Assembly: GCA_963737425.1 (NCBI GenBank)
Contig: CAVTSX010000008.1
Coordinates: forward strand, 1 to 64,000
Reading direction: 5' to 3'
Length of the DNA stretch: 64,000 nucleotides
Source: DASXRA01 sp963737425
GTDB taxonomy: Bacteria; Actinomycetota; Actinomycetes; Mycobacteriales; Jatrophihabitantaceae
The position numbers were made by a program, and so were the translations under genes. The notes beneath the pieces are model-generated. The model worked only from the letters and a program-made list of their open reading frames with translations, had not been told where the DNA came from and did not search any database. How positions within the stretch are numbered: position 1 is the first letter of the stretch; each line of letters begins with the position of its first letter. This document shows positions 33,672-42,645 of this stretch, in pieces.

Positions 33672-35033
33672 TCATCGACCGGGCTCTTCGCTGCCGTGCA
33701 GTCTGCTGGGGTGGTGGCCGGTCGCAGGTTTCATGCCGAAGAGCAGCTGGGTGAGGCGGAGTCGTCGGACCAGGAGCTCGTAGAGGAGCAGTGTCCCGGT
33801 GAACGATGCGATGACCAGCACGAGGTACTTGGCGAGGATCGGCCATCGCCAGCGGACGATCACCCAGGCGGCAGCGACGATGATCGGTTCGTGGAGAACG
33901 TAGAAGGGTAGTACCGCTTGGTTCGCGTAGCGGGCCACGGCACTTGGCAAGGGCGTGTGGCTGGTCGGGGTGGGGCCGCCCGCGTGAGACTTGGCACGGG
34001 CGTCGCTTAGCGAGCTGGCGAATCCCATGATGGCTGCGATCCACCACCAGCCGGTCAGGCCTTGCAGTGCGCTCCAGCCCGGTACATTGCCGTCGGTGAC
34101 GTCGTCGCCTGAGCCGAGCAGGCCCACCCAGACGGTGAGGGCCACGGTGCCTAGCAGTGCGCAGGCGAGCGCCGGTCGGCGTGTGTCTCGCAGGGCGGTG
34201 TCGAATCGAGGGTCGCGGGCGATGAGGTAGCCGATTAGCAGTGGCACTACGTAGGTCAGTCGTTCCCAGCCGCCGGTGTTGACGTCGGGTCCGAACGTGG
34301 CTTCGATCAGCGCCATGGGGATCCCGCCTGCGAGCAGCACGGCAAGGCGGTGGCGGGTGGTAAACGCGGCGGTCCGGTCGACGAGCCGGATGCCGCGAGC
34401 GCGGCGAAGGTAGCTCAGGAGTGGCAGCAGTAGGAGTGAGAACGTGAGCAGGCAGTAGAGGAACCAGAGGTGCGCCGGGTCGAACTCGGTGCCCTGTGAG
34501 GTCCATGACCCGCGCGGTAGTAGTCCCGACGCGATCGCCGGCACGTTGAGGAATCGTACCCAGAAGTGTCCGTAGGACTCGTGGAAGCCGGGCTGTCGCA
34601 GGTATTCCAGGTAGAATATCGGCGGCACAAGCAGTGTCAGTCCGACGAGGAACGGGACCAGCAACCGGAGGACGCGTTCGGTGACGAACGCGCGGGCTGA
34701 TCGGCTTCGCAGCGCGTGGCCGATGCCGATGCCGGAGACCAGAAACAGCAGCGGCATGCCCCACAGCGATGCCCACAGAAGAAACACGGTGAACCCGATA
34801 CTGGGTCGCGGGTCCTTGACGAACCAGGACGTGCCGGAGGCGAACACCACGGCCGAGTGGAATATGACCAGGCCGACGACGACGAGCGCCCGCATGACGT
34901 CGAGCTCGGCTCGCCGCCCAGCAGCCGGCGCGGGCGAGGCCGGCACCCACCTGCTTCGCATCATCGCGGAAATGTCGCCTAAGGACTCATGGTGATTTGC
35001 CGTCAACGGAACCGCCGCAGGCTCGTGACGCAT
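33672..35033 (-). CDS. Acyltransferase family 3 (OafA-type) membrane protein
   Basis: A 453-residue protein with about ten membrane helices. It carries the N-terminal signature RRAELDVMRALVVVGLVIFH with the catalytic-type His, and LWFLYCLL followed by FYVLHEPIIV late in the protein. The family moves acyl groups onto sugars, peptides or antibiotics at the membrane. The ATG at 35033 has GAGGTG upstream; a start at 34965 would also give a complete domain. Confidence 0.88.
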   Translation of the reverse strand: MRHEPAAVPLTANHHESLGDISAMMRSRWVPASPAPAAGRRAELDVMRALVVVGLVIFHSAVVFASGTSWFVKDPRPSIGFTVFLLWASLWGMPLLFLVSGIGIGHALRSRSARAFVTERVLRLLVPFLVGLTLLVPPIFYLEYLRQPGFHESYGHFWVRFLNVPAIASGLLPRGSWTSQGTEFDPAHLWFLYCLLTFSLLLLPLLSYLRRARGIRLVDRTAAFTTRHRLAVLLAGGIPMALIEATFGPDVNTGGWERLTYVVPLLIGYLIARDPRFDTALRDTRRPALACALLGTVALTVWVGLLGSGDDVTDGNVPGWSALQGLTGWWWIAAIMGFASSLSDARAKSHAGGPTPTSHTPLPSAVARYANQAVLPFYVLHEPIIVAAAWVIVRWRWPILAKYLVLVIASFTGTLLLYELLVRRLRLTQLLFGMKPATGHHPSRLHGSEEPGR

Positions 35034-35577
35034 TCACACCTCATGGGTGTCAGTCGCCGGTGGATCGGTGTTTCACATCAGTCCCGCTCCGCCATAGCGT
35101 CCCCGTCGTGTCAATGCCTGCCGGGCAGTTAAGCCGCGACAGCAGCGATGAGACAACCATGAAAACGCCGGCAATCATGATGGTCGGCAGCGCGCTGATA
35201 GCGACGGCACCTGGCGCTCGTGCCGCACCCGCCGACGTCCGCCTGCCGGGCACGCCGACGGTGAACGATCTCGCGTTTCTCGCACGGGTTCGGCTACGTC
35301 ACCGATTCCGCATAGACCGCCGCTTCCATGTCGAATCAGCCCTCCAACTCCATCGCGGCTGACGAGGACACCGTCGGCCCGGTGTGTCCAGGCGGTGATT
35401 CGAGCAACAACTTCGGCCCACTGCAGTTCCTGTCGGGTTCGCCTGCACGACCGCTGGATCGGCGCGGCTTGCACGATCATTGGTGGGTTCGTCGGAGTGG
35501 CCATCGGTGGCATCGGCAGCTTCCTATCCGCGGCCGTCGTTCCGGTGGTACCAACCCACCATCACGAGGAGGTTGGT
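35034..35577. other. Intergenic stretch between acyltransferase and secreted protein
   Basis: No well-supported gene. A short frame from 35159 (MKTPAIMMVGSALIATAPG...) looks like a signal peptide but ends after 67 residues without a domain. The frame upstream of the next gene includes a glycine-rich hydrophobic segment (35455-35540, ACTIIGGFVGVAIGG) that could be the remnant of a small membrane protein. Confidence 0.3.
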
Positions 35578-36315
35578 ATGACCAGCGCTCAGCTGAGTCC
35601 CGGCGCGAGCAACCGGAGCCTTGTCGCGGTGCTGGGCGCGTTCGCTGTGCTGAGCTTGACGATTGTGGCGACCGTCGCGCTCCTCCTGTCCGGCACCGTC
35701 GGCTCTGCAGGTCCTGCGGCCCACACCGGGCCGGCGCCGAAACCAAGGATCGCCTCGGGGTCGACCCCGCTGCGTCCGGGCACCCTGGCCGCTTGCCGGG
35801 GCCAGCCATCGGGGACGGTGTACTACGCCAACCAGTCGAATCTGGAGGGCTGGCACGCCTTCGGGCCTAGCCTCGTCCCGGCCGGATTGAACCCGCATCC
35901 ACCCGATGGCACCCTGCTCTCCGCGAACAGCCCGCATACCGCTGCGGTCACCCGCGAGTTCGGGAACCGGCTCTGCATGGACCCGGTCTTGGCAAACGCC
36001 ACGCTGGCCACCCTGGACCCGAACTACAACGTCCGGTCGCAGACGGGCCGGACCGAAGTCCTGGGGCGCATCCGCACTGACGTCGATTGGGGCCACGCTT
36101 GGCTCTGGTACGGCATCCGTCCGGCCAACTCCTGGACCTACTTCATGGTCCCGGGCCACCCGCCGACACTCGGCGCCGCGCCTTACCCCCATGGAGCCAG
36201 CTGGTTCCTGGATGTCCGGGACCACAACGGTCTCGAGGTGAAGTTCCGCCTCGCATGCGGCGGGCAGGGAGTCTTCGACCCGTCCCGTCTAGATCCGACG
36301 ATTCCGCAGGCCTGA
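35578..36315 (+). CDS. Membrane-anchored or secreted hypothetical protein
   Basis: A 245-residue protein with one N-terminal hydrophobic segment (about 16-38) followed by a Pro/Thr-rich linker and an extracytoplasmic domain. Four Cys could form disulfides (LAACRGQ, RLCMDP, RLACGGQ and one other region). GAGGAGG precedes the ATG. It is the last gene before the tRNA-Arg 3' copy, that is, at the right end of the island. No family recognised. Between its stop and the repeat, 36366-36500 reads on the minus strand as a possible short relic. Confidence 0.65.
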   Translation: MTSAQLSPGASNRSLVAVLGAFAVLSLTIVATVALLLSGTVGSAGPAAHTGPAPKPRIASGSTPLRPGTLAACRGQPSGTVYYANQSNLEGWHAFGPSLVPAGLNPHPPDGTLLSANSPHTAAVTREFGNRLCMDPVLANATLATLDPNYNVRSQTGRTEVLGRIRTDVDWGHAWLWYGIRPANSWTYFMVPGHPPTLGAAPYPHGASWFLDVRDHNGLEVKFRLACGGQGVFDPSRLDPTIPQA

Positions 36316-36512
36316 CCATCCACCAAGTCAGCCTCCGGGCAGCGCAGATCCGGCCTACCCCTGCAGCAGGTCGATGAGCGGACGCGCTTGACTGTCCACT
36401 GTGGACAGCGTGTCCATGAAGTTGTCCACGAACGCCTGTCGTCCGCTGCCAGCGATGACAGCAAAGACATCGGCGAGGTCAGTGTTTCCGGGCCGTAGAC
36501 AGCCGAGCCACA

Positions 36513-36574
36513 CGGATCACTGATCTGACGTTGCAGGTTCGAATCCTGCCCGGACACTGCCCGGGCGCGCCAAC
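36513..36574 (+). other. Altered copy of the tRNA-Arg 3' half (att relic)
   Basis: ACGGATCA (36513-36520) matches the anticodon loop and stem; GTTGCAGGTTCGAATCCTGCC (36530-36550) and CGGGCGCGCCAAC (36562-36574) match the T-arm and acceptor end of tRNA-Arg at 24368-24443. An 11-base insertion (36551-36561) splits the acceptor part. It marks the right end of the island that begins at 24444, or a junction between two integrated elements. Confidence 0.8.
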
Positions 36575-36655
36575 CACCAGAGTTCGGAAACTCGGCCCAG
36601 CCGGTATTTCGGGCTGGTACACCCGAAGCGGACGATGCCGCAGCAACCGCCGGCT

Positions 36656-36820
36656 CTACCCCCACGAATGACCCCAGCACTCGTGCTCGTCGTCCCGGTC
36701 GTCGTTCTCGAACAGCGCGCCGAGCTGGTCCGGAGCGTCCCGGTGCATGCCTTCAGCAACGTCCGCGTAGATCAGTTTCGTGGTTACCGGCGAGCCGTGG
36801 CCGAGGACGTGCTGGATCAC
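36656..36820 (-). pseudogene. C-terminal fragment of a second tyrosine integrase
   Basis: Fifty-four codons plus stop read VIQHVLGHGSPVTTKLIYAD then VAEGMHRDAPDQLGALF, the GH motif and catalytic Tyr end of a tyrosine recombinase. No upstream remainder is found. It has the same orientation and distance to the tRNA 3' copy as the relic at 24452 has to the intact tRNA, so it belongs to another element that used the same site. 36821-36962 holds nothing recognisable. Confidence 0.75.
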
Positions 36821-36962
36821 AGTGCCATGGCCGCACGCCCTGGAAGTGAGGTGCAGGTCGATACCGAAGGCAATCGCGGGTAGGAGTCCACTGGCCGACC
36901 GTACGGGCTAAGGCACCCGCCCCTCAGCCGTTCGCTGGACTGAACGGAGCTCGTCGATGGAG

Positions 36963-37322
36963 TCACTCGGCCTGAGGCTGCGGCTTGAAGCGGCGAACCT
37001 CATGGGGCCAGCCGCATGCCTCCGCGACCTTGCCCGCCCACATCTTGGCGGCCTCGTCATCGGCCACGTCCACCAGGGCGAACCCGCCCAGAAACTCCTT
37101 GGTCTCGACGTATGGTCCGTCGGTGATCATCAAGGTGCCACTGGTGGTGTCGGCGCTGTAGACCGGGCCGTCCTCCTCCTCCAGCCCCCCGGCGAACACG
37201 TACACGCCGGCAGCCTTCATCTCGGCCACGACCGCCCTTGCGAGCGGTCCGCGCCCGCGGAACCACTCCTCCGTGTGGTCGCCGACCCACTGTTGGTTGA
37301 AGTAGATGAGGTACTCGGTCAT
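36963..37322 (-). CDS. YCII-related (DGPF-type) protein
   Basis: A 119-residue YCII-domain protein: MTEYLIYFNQQWVG start, AAGVYVFAGGLEEE, and the family's TDGPYVETKEFLGGFALVD block (about 75-93). GAGGAGAAGGAG lies just upstream of the ATG at 37322, so the longer frame to 37400 is not used. Members of this type are linked to ECF42 sigma factors, but no sigma gene is adjacent here. Its promoter carries the same motif as the sigma-linked YCII gene at 58709, which suggests control in trans. Confidence 0.85.
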   Translation of the reverse strand: MTEYLIYFNQQWVGDHTEEWFRGRGPLARAVVAEMKAAGVYVFAGGLEEEDGPVYSADTTSGTLMITDGPYVETKEFLGGFALVDVADDEAAKMWAGKVAEACGWPHEVRRFKPQPQAE

Positions 37323-37371
37323 GACCGGCTCCTTCTCCTCTGGCGGACCCGGTGGTCCGCGTTCACCTACC

Positions 37372-37399
37372 CCACGAACGGCGACAGGCGAATCCGACA
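37372..37399 (-). promoter_or_regulatory. ECF42-like promoter motif
   Basis: Read on the minus strand: TGTCGG, 13 bases, CGTTCGTGG, with the YCII start 50 bases downstream. The same arrangement (TGTCCC-N13-CGTTCGTCG) precedes the genes at 58709 and 60248. Recognition by the ECF42-type sigma encoded at 59053 is inferred. Confidence 0.55.
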
Positions 37400-37531
37400 C
37401 GGCTATCCCGGAAATAAAACACCGGCGTTGGCGTGGCAGCGCAGAGCACTCGCCCGAACATCGGCTAGATCAGGCATACCCAGGACGGGGTGCCTCGCCG
37501 CGAGCTTCTGGTAACGGGTCTCGTAGCCGTG

Positions 37532-37928
37532 CTAGCGCGGGTGGTACTTCGCCTTCGTGCGTCGGTACTTGGCCTTCGCTGCCGTGGCGCGCCGGCGGCA
37601 ATGTAGCCGGTCGTACCAGACGTTGAGGTGGCTCTCCGCCGCGAAGCCGGCCATTCCCTCGCGGTATTCCCGCACGCAGGCGCTCACGAGCCAGCGCCGG
37701 CGCTCAGGCGCAAGCCCGATGTCGCGGCCCGCGATCTCGACGCTGGCCGCCATCCTCTTGACATCCCACTCCCACGGCACCGGGCAGCGTCTCGTCGAAG
37801 TCATTCGGACCGAAGACGAGCTTGCGGTCTGGAGCCGCGAACCCCCCGAGGGTTGAGATATGCGCGTCCCCGCACGCCTGAACGACAATGCCCGAAACTG
37901 GAGTCGCCGCCAGGTTCGCCGCCATCAC
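37532..37928 (-). pseudogene. DUF2252 protein fragment with a frameshift
   Basis: CGDAHISTLGGFAAPDRKLV then FGPNDFDETLPG is read in one frame and PWEWDVKRMAASVEIAGRDI in the next; together they match the DUF2252 core. One extra base near 37777-37781 shifts the frame. Both ends are missing: the family is over 400 residues, only about 130 remain. Remnant of a lost gene beside the nickel transporter. Confidence 0.75.
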
Positions 37929-37941
37929 GGCGGCGGTGGGG

Positions 37942-39102
37942 TCATTCGAGCGCGGCGGGTCGTGGGGAGAGGTTGGCCGACCATTTCTCCTCGATCCGGC
38001 CCAGGCGCCAGACGGCGATGGCGATGATCCAGGAGATGAAGAACAGGCCGACGATCGCGTAGCCGGCGTAGTCGAGGTTGATGGAGCCGATCGCGGCGAG
38101 CGGGCCGGTCGTGATGTTGGCCTGGTCGGTGATCACGCCGATCAGTTCGATCGTGCCGATGATCAGGGCGACGGCGACCGAGATCGAGGTGATGGTGATG
38201 TTGTAGAAGACCTTGCGGACGGGTTTGGCGAATGCCCAGCCGTAGGCGGCGTTCATGAAGACTCCGTCGGCGGTGTCCATCAGGCACATCCCTGCGGCGA
38301 ACAGGATCGGCAAGACCAGGATGACGTAGAAGGGCAGGTTGAACGCCGCCGCTCCGCCGGCGAGCACGAGCAGCCCGACCTCGGTCGCGGTGTCGAAACC
38401 CAGCCCGAACAGCACGCCGATGGGGTAGATGTGCCAGGGCTTGCGGACCGACTTGGTCAATCCATTCAGAAACCGGTTCATGAAGCCGCGTTTGTTCAGC
38501 TGCGCTTCGAGTTGTTCCTCGTCGTAGACGCCGCCGCGCATCTCACGGAACACCTTGATGATGCCCAGCAGCACGACGAGGTTGAGGATTCCGATGATCC
38601 ACAGGAACGTGCCGGACACGGACGCGCCGATGACGCCGGTGACCGAGTGCAGTGCGGAGCCGTCGTTCTCCACCTGACCGGCGAGGGCTTTGACGCCGAC
38701 CGAGAACAGGAAGGTGAGCAGGAACACGATCGAGGAGTGGCCTAGGGAGAACCAGAATCCGACCGAGAGCGGCTTGTCGCGTTCGCCGGAGGCGTTGTTG
38801 TCGGCCATCAGTTTGCGGGTGGTGTTGTCGACCGCGGCGATGTGGTCGGCGTCGAAGGCGTGCCGCAGCCCGAAGGTGTAGGCGAGGATGCCGACTCCGA
38901 CGTTGAAGACCGGGTGGTCACCGCCGAGGTGGTAGTGGTTCGGCACGACCAGCCCGAACAGGATGCCGAACCCGATTAGGTGCAGCAGCACGATGAAGCC
39001 TGTCATCCCGCCGAGCGCTGCCCGGTCCCTGCGGGTGAGGGAGTGGCGAAACGTGCGTAGCCGCTGCCCAAGGCTCGGTTCGGCAGTCGACGAAGTGGTC
39101 AT
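37942..39102 (-). CDS. Nickel/cobalt permease (NiCoT, HoxN/NixA family)
   Basis: A 386-residue transporter with about eight membrane helices. The signature RHAFDADHIAAVDNTTRKL (helix II, H-x4-DH) and the later LGFDTATEVGLLVLAGG are diagnostic for high-affinity Ni2+/Co2+ uptake. The start is ATG. A 25-base dyad lies 60 bases upstream and may serve metal-dependent control. No hydrogenase or urease gene is in the window. 39103-39568 contains only this dyad and the promoter of the divergent gene. Confidence 0.95.
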   Translation of the reverse strand: MTTSSTAEPSLGQRLRTFRHSLTRRDRAALGGMTGFIVLLHLIGFGILFGLVVPNHYHLGGDHPVFNVGVGILAYTFGLRHAFDADHIAAVDNTTRKLMADNNASGERDKPLSVGFWFSLGHSSIVFLLTFLFSVGVKALAGQVENDGSALHSVTGVIGASVSGTFLWIIGILNLVVLLGIIKVFREMRGGVYDEEQLEAQLNKRGFMNRFLNGLTKSVRKPWHIYPIGVLFGLGFDTATEVGLLVLAGGAAAFNLPFYVILVLPILFAAGMCLMDTADGVFMNAAYGWAFAKPVRKVFYNITITSISVAVALIIGTIELIGVITDQANITTGPLAAIGSINLDYAGYAIVGLFFISWIIAIAVWRLGRIEEKWSANLSPRPAALE

Positions 39103-39161
39103 CAGATCCCCGGAGGCTCGACGGAGTCAGGCATTGAGCCGACCGTAGAACCCGCCGGGTG

Positions 39162-39186
39162 CTTATCGCAAGTTCCTGGCAATAAG
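39162..39186. promoter_or_regulatory. Dyad upstream of the nickel/cobalt permease
   Basis: CTTATCGC (39162-39169) and GCAATAAG (39179-39186) form an inverted repeat with one mismatch around a 9-base centre. AT-rich dyads with GCAA-like half-sites near nickel transporter genes can be Nur (Fur-family) or NikR sites. The regulator is not known from this window. Confidence 0.4.
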
Positions 39187-39568
39187 GCTTGACGGTGCAG
39201 ACGGACACGCAGTTGTAGGTCGAAGGCGCCAACCGCACCCTCGAACAACGCGGGTGTTGAGAGTTCATGTACCACTCGAGGTCACGGCAGATGCCGATAC
39301 CCCCCGGTATCGGCTAATTCGGGCTAAAGCTAGGTTGGCTCTGATCCGGCGGATCTCTGATCGCCGCGGAAGTCCTGATCTCTTCCCCCTCGGTTTGGGT
39401 CCGTTCGACCCTGGGGCCGAGACACCGCGTCACGCCAAACGGCGGTCGCGCCTGCGCAGTCACTGCGGTCGGGACGACTTCGGCCAAGAGTCTCCTCGCC
39501 CGGACGCGGTAGCCCGTTCGGCCCCGCTGTGAGTACAGCTCGCTCGTGGGCCGCTTCAAGGAGGATTC

Positions 39569-40417
39569 ATGGAAGGCACGAGATTGAAGGCGCGATGGAT
39601 CGGCCTCGGCGTGGTCGGTGCGTTGGCCGCGGTAGCCACAGTGGCCACAGTCATGACGAGCGGCCAGCACCCCGCTGCCGCCAGCGAAGCCCAGCCAGCG
39701 GCATCGACGGCGATGTACACAGGTGTGTGGGCGCCTGGCAGTGGGACACAGGTCTGGCGTACGAGCATGTCGGCCACGGCGCTGAGCAGCTGGGACCGCA
39801 CGTACCTCGTGAAGAACCTTCGTATCAAGGACCTGCGAGTCTCGCCTGGCGGTACGGACTTCACGGCGGTCTGGCGGCCCGGCACGGGCACGCAGGTTGT
39901 CCGGTTGGGGCTGACCTCGAGCGAGTTCGTCGCCGCGAACGCGTACTACGCGAAGAAGGGGCTGCGGATCACGTCGCTCGATACCAGCCACCGGATCACC
40001 GCCGTCTGGCGGCCGGGTAGCCACGCGCAGACGATCACGATCCGCCTTACGACGCCGCAGTTCACGGCTAAGCTTGCCGCCCTCGCGAATGCCTCGACAC
40101 CGCTGCGGCCGGTACTCGCCGACTACTACAAGGTGAGCGGCCGGGCCTACTGGGTCGGAGTATTCGAACAGGGCACCGGCGCATACCAGGTCCGCACGAC
40201 GTCCTCGGCCACTGTCTGGCATACCGACGTGACGGGTTACGGCGCGAGCGGACTTCGTCTCGTCGGTCTCGGCTCCAATCCATACACCGGCGTATGGCGT
40301 CCGGGAACCGGCGCATACCAGGTGCGGACGGGCCCCCTGTCGACCTTCCAGGCCGACGTCGCGACGTACTACCGGCAAGGCCTTCGCCTCGTTCGTATCG
40401 GCCGGTGGATGTCCTAA
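39569..40417 (+). CDS. Exported protein with five bacterial tandem repeats (BTRD1-like)
   Basis: A 282-residue protein with an N-terminal membrane/signal segment (about 10-30) and repeats of roughly 42 residues: each has (T/V)GVWxPGxGxxxxR near its start and YxxxGLR(I/L)xxL near its end (VWAPGSGTQVWR, VWRPGTGTQVVR, VWRPGSHAQTIT, VFEQGTGAYQVR, VWRPGTGAYQVR). This beta-rich repeat occurs in secreted actinobacterial proteins, including polyglycine-hydrolase-like enzymes, here without an attached catalytic domain. AAGGAGGA precedes the ATG. Confidence 0.82.
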   Translation: MEGTRLKARWIGLGVVGALAAVATVATVMTSGQHPAAASEAQPAASTAMYTGVWAPGSGTQVWRTSMSATALSSWDRTYLVKNLRIKDLRVSPGGTDFTAVWRPGTGTQVVRLGLTSSEFVAANAYYAKKGLRITSLDTSHRITAVWRPGSHAQTITIRLTTPQFTAKLAALANASTPLRPVLADYYKVSGRAYWVGVFEQGTGAYQVRTTSSATVWHTDVTGYGASGLRLVGLGSNPYTGVWRPGTGAYQVRTGPLSTFQADVATYYRQGLRLVRIGRWMS

Positions 40418-40435
40418 CCAAGCTCGTAGCGTTCC

Positions 40436-40481
40436 GCGACGCTCCTCTCACCGTGCCGACGCACGGCGGGAGGAGCGTCGC
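40436..40481. terminator. Nested hairpin between convergent genes
   Basis: GCGACGCTCCTC (40436-40447) pairs perfectly with GAGGAGCGTCGC (40470-40481), and inside lies a second stem CCGTGC/GCACGG (40451-40466). It lies 19 bases after the repeat-protein stop and about 80 bases from the end of the opposing SDR gene, so it can serve both directions. Confidence 0.8.
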
Positions 40482-40561
40482 CGCTGGCGCCCGGGGATCA
40501 GGTGCCGATGGTCTTGCGCCGACGCATACACCACACGAGTGGTCCGGCCGCGGCCGGCGCG

Positions 40562-41461
40562 TTACACCGCCAACTGAGTGATCGGCGGGATGCGGTCCAC
40601 CTGTCGGGCATCGTCTGCGCTCGTCTGCGGCGGGAAGTCCGTTGAGCGGGACAGTTCGGCCCAGGCGTGCAACTGCTCGAGTTGAGCGCTGAGCTGCGAG
40701 CGCAGCAGTTCGTAGCAGTCGGATCCGAGGGGCAGCTGGCGCGGCGGACGGTCGAGTTCAGTGATGGCGATGACCGCCTGAGCCAGGCGGGCCGGGTCTC
40801 CGGGCTGCGATCCGTCCAACTCGGCCAGTTGCTTTCGCAGCACGCCGACCGTGTGCTCGTATTCGGGCAACGGGACGCTGCTGGTCAGTCGCGTCGGCGA
40901 CAACGCCGGCGTGCGGAAGTCGCCAGGCTCAATGATCGTGACGGAGATGCCGAAGGGCTCGAGCTCTTGGGCGAGGGCGAGCGAGGCGCCCTCGAGCGCG
41001 AACTTGCTGGCGTGATAGGCGCCCAGACCTGGAAACGCGGAGCGCCCCCCGAGAGAACTCATCTGCAGGATCCGTCCGCTCGCCCGCTGCCGCATCGCTG
41101 GCAAGACGGCGCGAACGATCGCCAACGGCCCGACCACGTTCACCTGTAGCTGAGCCCATAACAGCTCGTCCGAGAGTTCCTCGATCGCCCCGACGGTCAC
41201 GCCACCGGCGTTGTTGAACAGCACGTCGATGCGACCGAAATGCTGCTCGGCGGTGGCCACTGCTTCGCGGATCGAGGCGGCGTCGGACAGATCCAGGCGC
41301 AGCGGGACCAGCTCGTCGCGCTCGGGTAGGTCCAGACCTTCGAAGGAATCCGGCGTGCGCGATGTCGCGGCGACGTGGAAGCCGCGCTCGAGTGCCGCCC
41401 GGGTCACGGCTGCGCCGAGCCCGGAGGTGCCCCCGGTGATGAACCACACCGGCCGCGGCAT
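40562..41461 (-). CDS. Short-chain dehydrogenase/reductase
   Basis: A 299-residue classical SDR: ITGGTSGLG (cofactor motif), LFNNAGG, SSLGGRSAF with the catalytic Ser, and AYHASKFALEG with YxxxK (about 154-158). The ATG at 41461 overlaps the stop of the upstream saccharopine-reductase-like gene by one base (TGATG), so both are one operon. Longer than typical by a C-terminal 50-residue tail. Substrate unknown. A divergent AraC regulator lies upstream of the operon. Confidence 0.9.
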   Translation of the reverse strand: MPRPVWFITGGTSGLGAAVTRAALERGFHVAATSRTPDSFEGLDLPERDELVPLRLDLSDAASIREAVATAEQHFGRIDVLFNNAGGVTVGAIEELSDELLWAQLQVNVVGPLAIVRAVLPAMRQRASGRILQMSSLGGRSAFPGLGAYHASKFALEGASLALAQELEPFGISVTIIEPGDFRTPALSPTRLTSSVPLPEYEHTVGVLRKQLAELDGSQPGDPARLAQAVIAITELDRPPRQLPLGSDCYELLRSQLSAQLEQLHAWAELSRSTDFPPQTSADDARQVDRIPPITQLAV

Positions 41462-42498
41462 CACAGCTCCAGCTGCGCGTCGATGCCGAAGCCGGCCAGC
41501 TCACCGAGAAGCTTCCCGGGCTCGGCGATCTCCGCCGCGGCCAACACGCCCGGCCGGGTCGCACCGTCGGCGACGAGGGCGGCCAGCACGACGGCGATCT
41601 TGGCCGTCGCCCCGTAGGTGTCGTTGCCGCGCACCTCGCCGCGGGCGCGAGCGCCGCTCCTGCTGACGGCTTCCAGGGTGATGAAGAACCGCTGCTCGGC
41701 CCGAGCCTGGTCGTCGGGTCCGTCCGGAAGAGCAGCGAGGACCTCCTCGGACAACTCGGTCGCAAGTTGGGCGGCGAGTCCGGCCTCTCCGACGCCTTCC
41801 ACATGTCGGACGTCGACGTGGCGAGGGACGGTGATGACCTCCTGCAGCGCGAACTTGACGACCGGCTTCTCGTCGACCGCATCGGGGAAGCGGATCGATC
41901 GGCGACGGGCCGGCTCATCCGGCCGCCACGTGCCGTCGGTGTAGGTGAGGCCGCCGCTGCGGACGGTTTCCAGGTTGGCGGCGAAGGTACGCAACGATCC
42001 GCGGGACAACCCGCCACCCACGATGGAATGGGCGGTGATCAGTTCGTCGAGAGGGCCGAGTTCGTCGAATATCTGGTGCGCCAGCAGGTCGCCGGGTACC
42101 CCCGCGTCGGTGGCGGCCGGAACAACGGTCACCCCGGCCTGGACGGCCTCGGTGGTCAAGCAGTCGAAGATCGCCTTGATCGCCGGCTGCTCACCGGAGG
42201 TGTCCAGGTAGTGGACGCCGGCGGCCACGGCGGCGCGAGCAAGCCGGGTGCCGGAAGCCACGAACGGACCGGCGCAATTGATCACGGCGTCCAGGTCACG
42301 CAAGGCGGCGATCAGGACGTCGGGTGCCTCCAGTGACGCCGCGCGCCGCTCGGCGTCGACCAGACCGAGTTCGGCTGCGGCGGATTCCAGGCCGGCGGCG
42401 CTGCGGCCGATCAGAACCGGTTCGAGGCCGGAGCGGACGAGCTCGTCCACGATCAGCCTGCCCTGGTATCCGTACGCTCCGTAGACCCCGATTCGCAT
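41461..42498 (-). CDS. Saccharopine-dehydrogenase-like NAD(P)-binding reductase
   Basis: A 345-residue protein: Rossmann start GVYGAYGYQGRLIVDELV, INCAGPFVASGTRLARAAVA and HYLDTSGEQPAI, which are the saccharopine dehydrogenase-family landmarks of the membrane/enoyl-reductase-like branch. The C-terminal half is a substrate-binding alpha/beta domain. It is the first gene of a two-gene operon with an SDR. The reaction is unknown; lysine metabolism is unlikely for this branch. Confidence 0.82.
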   Translation of the reverse strand: MRIGVYGAYGYQGRLIVDELVRSGLEPVLIGRSAAGLESAAAELGLVDAERRAASLEAPDVLIAALRDLDAVINCAGPFVASGTRLARAAVAAGVHYLDTSGEQPAIKAIFDCLTTEAVQAGVTVVPAATDAGVPGDLLAHQIFDELGPLDELITAHSIVGGGLSRGSLRTFAANLETVRSGGLTYTDGTWRPDEPARRRSIRFPDAVDEKPVVKFALQEVITVPRHVDVRHVEGVGEAGLAAQLATELSEEVLAALPDGPDDQARAEQRFFITLEAVSRSGARARGEVRGNDTYGATAKIAVVLAALVADGATRPGVLAAAEIAEPGKLLGELAGFGIDAQLEL

Positions 42499-42645
42499 CT
42501 AGCTTCCTTCCCTTCCGGCCGCCCAGCCGTGCGCCGTCGGCTCGAGTTCGACGCTACTGACCAGGCGACAAGACGATCTATGTTCGAGACTCTGGAATTC
42601 ATGTCCGTTCGTCTGGTGCCGGGCAGCGGTAGCTAGCATGCAGAC

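Noticed and set aside
33568..34950. 460-codon minus-strand frame
   Set aside because: Alternate frame of the acyltransferase gene; Pro/Arg/His-rich without hydrophobic pattern.
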